Origin: CAVVXX01 sp052389895
GTDB taxonomy: Bacteria; Pseudomonadota; Alphaproteobacteria; Micropepsales; Micropepsaceae
Assembly (NCBI GenBank): GCA_052389895.1
Contig: JBQTHM010000006.1
Location: 3,659 to 67,658 of the forward strand
Length of the DNA: 64,000 nucleotides
Direction: 5' to 3'
The translations under genes and the position numbers were made by a program. The notes beneath the pieces were generated by a model, which was not told where the DNA came from, did not search any database, and saw only the letters and a program-made list of their open reading frames with translations. This document shows, piece after piece, positions 61,160 to 64,000 of the stretch (positions are counted from its first letter, which is position 1; the number at the start of each line of letters is the position of its first letter).

Positions 61160-61700
61160 GGCGCATGCAAAAACAAATACGGGCGCCACAGAAGAATTTG
61201 CGCATTATTGGGTACAAGGCGCACGTTGGGCGCCGATCTGGAGCCGCTTTTTTCAAATGGTGCTAGCCTGTGCGTGCGGTGCCGCTGCACCGCGCCTTTC
61301 ACCTTCTTCTCCGTCCGCTCTGGATATCGCCAGGCCCGATTCGGCCCTCGCGCTCCAAATGCAAAAACGGCGCGGGGCCGGATGGCCTCACGCCGCGCGC
61401 TCGCACTTGTGTGGATATAAGCGATTTGGTGTGAGGAGCGCCGCGCTGCAAGAGGGCGCCGCAAAATTTTTTTCAGGCAATTGGCGGGTTCAAGGGGCTT
61501 GACGGAAATTTTTTGGCGCGCGAAAGCCTAAATCGCCCGTGCTCGCCGGCGCGCGGACCATTGTTCCGCCCGCAGCGTGCGGGTTCGCCGAGGCGCCAGC
61601 CCATCCGAGCGTCATCGGGCAACAATTCACCGTTGACCTGGATCAAGGATGACTCCCGGAGTTCGCCTATCTTTTCTTGAACCGAAGGCGGGAGGTTAAC
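61160..61700. other. 541-base intergenic region with a minus-strand hairpin-T5
   Basis: No gene is supported here. A minus-strand hairpin with a T-run lies at 61362-61394 (listed separately). Upstream of it on the same strand, TTGAAC followed 17 bases later by AAAATT could be a poor promoter for a small RNA of about 100 bases. Several A-rich tracts occur near 61460-61515. Nothing else is clear. Confidence 0.4.
61362..61394 (-). terminator. intrinsic terminator on the minus strand
   Basis: Read on the minus strand, GGCG and GGCC pair with GGCC and CGCC (outer and inner arms around a short loop), followed by GTTTTT. This fits a Rho-independent terminator. No minus-strand gene is known to precede it, so it may end a small RNA, or the hairpin may be unrelated. 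Confidence 0.5.
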
Positions 61701-62120
61701 GTGCAAGTGAAAGACGTCATGCACAAGGGCGTTGTCTGGGTGAAACCCGACACGCCGCTTGCCACGATAGCAAGGAAGATGCGCCGGGAAGATATCGGCG
61801 CGGTTCCCATCGGCGAAAATGACCGTTTGGTTGGCATGGTGACCGACCGCGACATCTGCTGCCGCGCCATGGCAAACCGTCAAGACCCTCGCAAAATGAC
61901 GGCCCGCGACGCGATGTCGAAACCCATTCTCTATTGCAGGACCAATCAGGACATCAGGCAAGCGGTTCGCCTTATGGAGCGCAAGAAGATCCGCCGGCTT
62001 CCCGTCATCAACGAGAAGAAACGCATGGTCGGCATTCTGGCGCTGGGAGACGTGGCGTCAAAGGTGAAGCCCAATTTGGCGGGCGAGGTCATGAAGGCGG
62101 TTTCCGCCCACCATCGCTGA
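61701..62120 (+). CDS. CBS-domain pair protein
   Basis: A 139-aa protein made of two CBS domains (about residues 7-60 and 72-130), each with the VPI/LPV-type strand: ARKMRREDIGAVPIGENDRL and ERKKIRRLPVINEKKRMVGI. Stand-alone CBS pairs sense adenosine nucleotides and often regulate other enzymes or stress. GGGAGG before GTG 61701 sets the start. Function is unknown. Confidence 0.88.
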   Translation: MQVKDVMHKGVVWVKPDTPLATIARKMRREDIGAVPIGENDRLVGMVTDRDICCRAMANRQDPRKMTARDAMSKPILYCRTNQDIRQAVRLMERKKIRRLPVINEKKRMVGILALGDVASKVKPNLAGEVMKAVSAHHR

Positions 62121-62163
62121 GCGGCTGGAAAAAAGGCGGTGAAGCGGTTCTGCGCCGCCAAAA

Positions 62164-62349
62164 TCAATACGGCAACTCGCCGAGCGAGGAATAGCGGCAG
62201 TTCCAGGCGTTCATGCGCTCAATGTCTTCAGCGCCGATCTCGAGATCGAACACGTCGAGATTTTCGCGCAGGGCGAGCACGGGCATGTGGTTGCCGCTGC
62301 GCAATTGGATGGTCGAGGCAGGTCCGGCCAGTCGGGCGCGTGTATTCAT
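62164..62349 (-). pseudogene. internally deleted aldo/keto reductase
   Basis: A 61-codon frame joins the start and end of an aldo/keto reductase. Residues about 13-28 (STIQLRSGNHMPVLAL) match the conserved beginning of the family, and the following RENLDVFDLEIGAEDIERMN matches the C-terminal helices. The intervening roughly 220 residues, including catalytic Asp, Tyr, Lys and His and most NADPH contacts, are missing. It cannot be a working reductase. Start ATG 62349. Confidence 0.65.
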
Positions 62350-62468
62350 GGTTCTCTGCCAACGAAGCACGTTTGCGATTGTTCCAGGAAGAGATGGCGG
62401 TATCGTTCCTGAACTGGGCCAAACGGCTTCCCTCGCATAACGGCCTCAACAACCCGAAAGAACCTCCG

Positions 62469-63881
62469 ATGTTACCGAATGAACTCGTCGCACGCCGCCT
62501 CGGCATAGATACGCAACACGAAGCAATGGCCTTCATCCATAAGGGCTGTCCGGTGTGCCGTTCGGAGGGATTTACGGCGCATACGCGTGTCCTGTTGCGC
62601 TATGAGGACCGCAGCGTCGTCGCCACGCTGCACCACAGCACGGGCGATCTGCTTGGTTTGCACGAGGTGGGGCTGTCAGAAATCGCCTGGACGCATCTTG
62701 GTCTGAAGGATGGCGGGCGGGTAACGGTATCGCACCTTGACCCGATCGAATCTTTGGGCCATGTGCGCGGCCGCATCTATGGACACGCCTTGAAGGAAAA
62801 TGCACTGCACGCAATCGCGCGCGACATTGCCGAGGACAAATATTCCGACATCCACATTTCCGCCTTCATTACGGCATGCGCGACGCGGCTGCTTAGCCGC
62901 GCCGAGATACTGGGATTGACTCGCGCCATGGTGAGCGTCGGCGACCGCTTGTCCTGGGATGCGGACGTGGTGGCGGACAAGCATTCCGTGGGCGGGCTGC
63001 CGGGCAACCGGACGACGCCCATCATCGTGCCGATTGTCGCAGCCCTCGGCCTGACCATGCCCAAAACGTCCTCGCGGGCGATTACTTCGCCCGCCGGCAC
63101 GGCCGACACCATGGAAACGCTGGCGCCCGTGGATCTGGATACGGCGGCCATTCACCGCGTAGTGGAACGCGAAGGCGGGTGTATCGTTTGGGGCGGCGCC
63201 GTAAAGCTCAGTCCTGCCGACGATATATTGATCCGCGTGGAGCGCGCCCTGGACATCGATACGGAGGGCCAGCTTATCGCCTCCGTTCTTTCCAAGAAGA
63301 TCGCCGCGGGTGCCACTCATCTGGTCGTGGATATGCCTGTGGGTCCGACCGCCAAGGTTCGCACGAAGGAGGCGGCCTCCGCTCTCGCCGCGGGTCTTGC
63401 TGCCGTGGCAAAAGCCTTTGGCATACGTCTCAAGGTCATCGAGTGCGAAGGAAGCCAGCCCATCGGGCGCGGCATTGGCCCCGCCTTGGAGGCGCGTGAT
63501 GTTTTGCGTGTCTTGCAGCGCGCACCCGATGCGCCGCGCGATCTTCGCGATCGCGCCGTCGCCTTGGCCGGCGCGCTTCTGGAATTGGGCGGCGCCGCCC
63601 CGCGCGGCGGCGGCCCGAGCCTCGCCGCCAAAGCCTTGGATGACGGCCGGGCGTGGACGAAGTTCCAGCGCATCTGCGAGGCCCAGGGCGGCGCGCGCGT
63701 GCCGCCGAAAAGCAAACATCGTCAGCCGCTGCTGGCAAAGCATTCCGGTAAATTGAACGCGATCGACAACCGGAAGATCGCAAGACTTGCCAAGCTGGCG
63801 GGCGCCCCGGACGCAAAAGCCGCCGGGGTCGAACTCCACGTCCGGCTGGGCGAAAGCATTGATAAGTCCCAGCTGGCCTGA
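62469..63881 (+). CDS. archaeal-type thymidine phosphorylase/AMP phosphorylase-like protein
   Basis: A 470-aa nucleoside phosphorylase of the group related to archaeal AMP phosphorylases. The N-terminal part has VARRLGIDTQHEAMAFIHKG and CPVCRSEGF. The catalytic domain shows DKHSVGGLPGNRTTPIIVPI and the phosphate/base region KTSSRAITSPAGTADTMETL. Archaeal homologues convert AMP to ribose-1,5-bisphosphate; bacterial members are less well understood. ATG 62469 is used; in-frame ATG 62394 with AGGAAGAG is an alternative. No PRPP or RuBisCO gene is nearby. Confidence 0.88.
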   Translation: MLPNELVARRLGIDTQHEAMAFIHKGCPVCRSEGFTAHTRVLLRYEDRSVVATLHHSTGDLLGLHEVGLSEIAWTHLGLKDGGRVTVSHLDPIESLGHVRGRIYGHALKENALHAIARDIAEDKYSDIHISAFITACATRLLSRAEILGLTRAMVSVGDRLSWDADVVADKHSVGGLPGNRTTPIIVPIVAALGLTMPKTSSRAITSPAGTADTMETLAPVDLDTAAIHRVVEREGGCIVWGGAVKLSPADDILIRVERALDIDTEGQLIASVLSKKIAAGATHLVVDMPVGPTAKVRTKEAASALAAGLAAVAKAFGIRLKVIECEGSQPIGRGIGPALEARDVLRVLQRAPDAPRDLRDRAVALAGALLELGGAAPRGGGPSLAAKALDDGRAWTKFQRICEAQGGARVPPKSKHRQPLLAKHSGKLNAIDNRKIARLAKLAGAPDAKAAGVELHVRLGESIDKSQLA

Positions 63882-63894
63882 CTGGTTCTTTTTG

Positions 63895-64000
63895 TACCAA
63901 GCGGTTTGTTAGAAACTGGTCTTGGAAAGGAGCTTAGTCATGCCAAGGAAGAGGTTCAGCGCGGAACAGATTGTGACGTTGCTACGGCAGATCGAGGTGG
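63895..64000 (+). mobile_element. left end of an insertion sequence (IS3-like), cut by window edge
   Basis: The sequence from about 63890 on departs from the phosphorylase gene and leads to a transposase start at 63940. The exact terminal inverted repeat cannot be set because the right end is outside the window. It lies 3' of the phosphorylase stop, so it does not interrupt that gene. Confidence 0.5.
63940..64000 (+). CDS. IS3-family transposase OrfA, N-terminus (partial)
   Basis: The ATG at 63940 starts MPRKRFSAEQIVTLLRQIEV, the N-terminus of a helix-turn-helix OrfA of the IS3 group, truncated by the end of the window. AAAGGAG lies about nine bases upstream. Only the first 20 codons are visible. 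Confidence 0.75.
   Translation, partial: MPRKRFSAEQIVTLLRQIEV

Noticed and set aside
1..64000. CRISPR arrays, rRNA, tRNA or toxin-antitoxin pairs
   Set aside because: No regular repeat-spacer pattern, no rRNA sequence, no recognisable tRNA and no convincing toxin or antitoxin was found by reading.

Overview
The window is GC-rich DNA from a free-living alphaproteobacterium. The lineage call rests on a complete PhyR-NepR-EcfG general stress locus, a DUF3576-leuS-lptE-holA block, IalB-family secreted proteins, a TTAA-N7-TTAAC (CtrA-type) box and an hfaABD-type holdfast anchor operon. Genus cannot be told from the sequence. The holdfast genes suggest a surface-attaching, probably stalked or budding dimorphic relative of Caulobacterales/Rhizobiales.

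Layout. 0.1-5.3 kb: DUF3576 lipoprotein, leuS, lptE, holA and a YjbR protein in one rightward block; a dispersed repeat sits between leuS and lptE. 5.2-9.4 kb: two-PilZ protein, small secreted protein, PAS_5 protein, rhomboid protease, and a secreted protein with eleven tandem hexapeptides. 9.4-16.1 kb: ABC-ATPase remnant, threonine dehydratase-like enzyme, two small proteins, mini-metzincin, hfaA-hfaB-hfaD, a second rhomboid, DUF4389 protein and a class V aminotransferase. 16.1-22.3 kb: leftward signalling genes (REC-EAL; HK, Rcp1-like regulator and hybrid HK). 22.5-28.4 kb: M13 peptidase, succinyl-CoA:3-ketoacid CoA-transferase, two IalB proteins and a FAH-family hydrolase.

28.4-40 kb is a stress island. 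The phyR and nepR-ecfG genes are divergent, and seven promoters of form GGAAC-N16/17-CGTT (one CGTA) precede phyR, nepR-ecfG, a DUF883/holin-like pair, DUF1328, a 58-aa membrane protein, a 95-aa protein and a PRC-barrel protein. The trehalose genes otsB-GH15-otsA follow. Inside the island is a decayed NHEJ locus: a ku stub, and a LigD made only of phosphoesterase and polymerase domains, separated by a single in-frame stop.

40-64 kb: msrB; a type III PKS with an ICMT-type methyltransferase (phenolic lipid pair); an outer-membrane barrel/HK/cupredoxin operon; a PilZ-methyltransferase with PhcB-like features convergent with a six-TM HK; FadL; a nonsense-interrupted D-aminoacylase; TonB receptor-YfiR-CHASE8-HK-regulator; secreted alpha/beta hydrolase and asparaginase; LD-carboxypeptidase divergent from Mpl (peptidoglycan recycling); CBS protein; an internally deleted aldo/keto reductase; archaeal-type thymidine phosphorylase; and the left end of an IS3-like element cut by the window edge. 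No tRNA, rRNA or CRISPR array was recognised.
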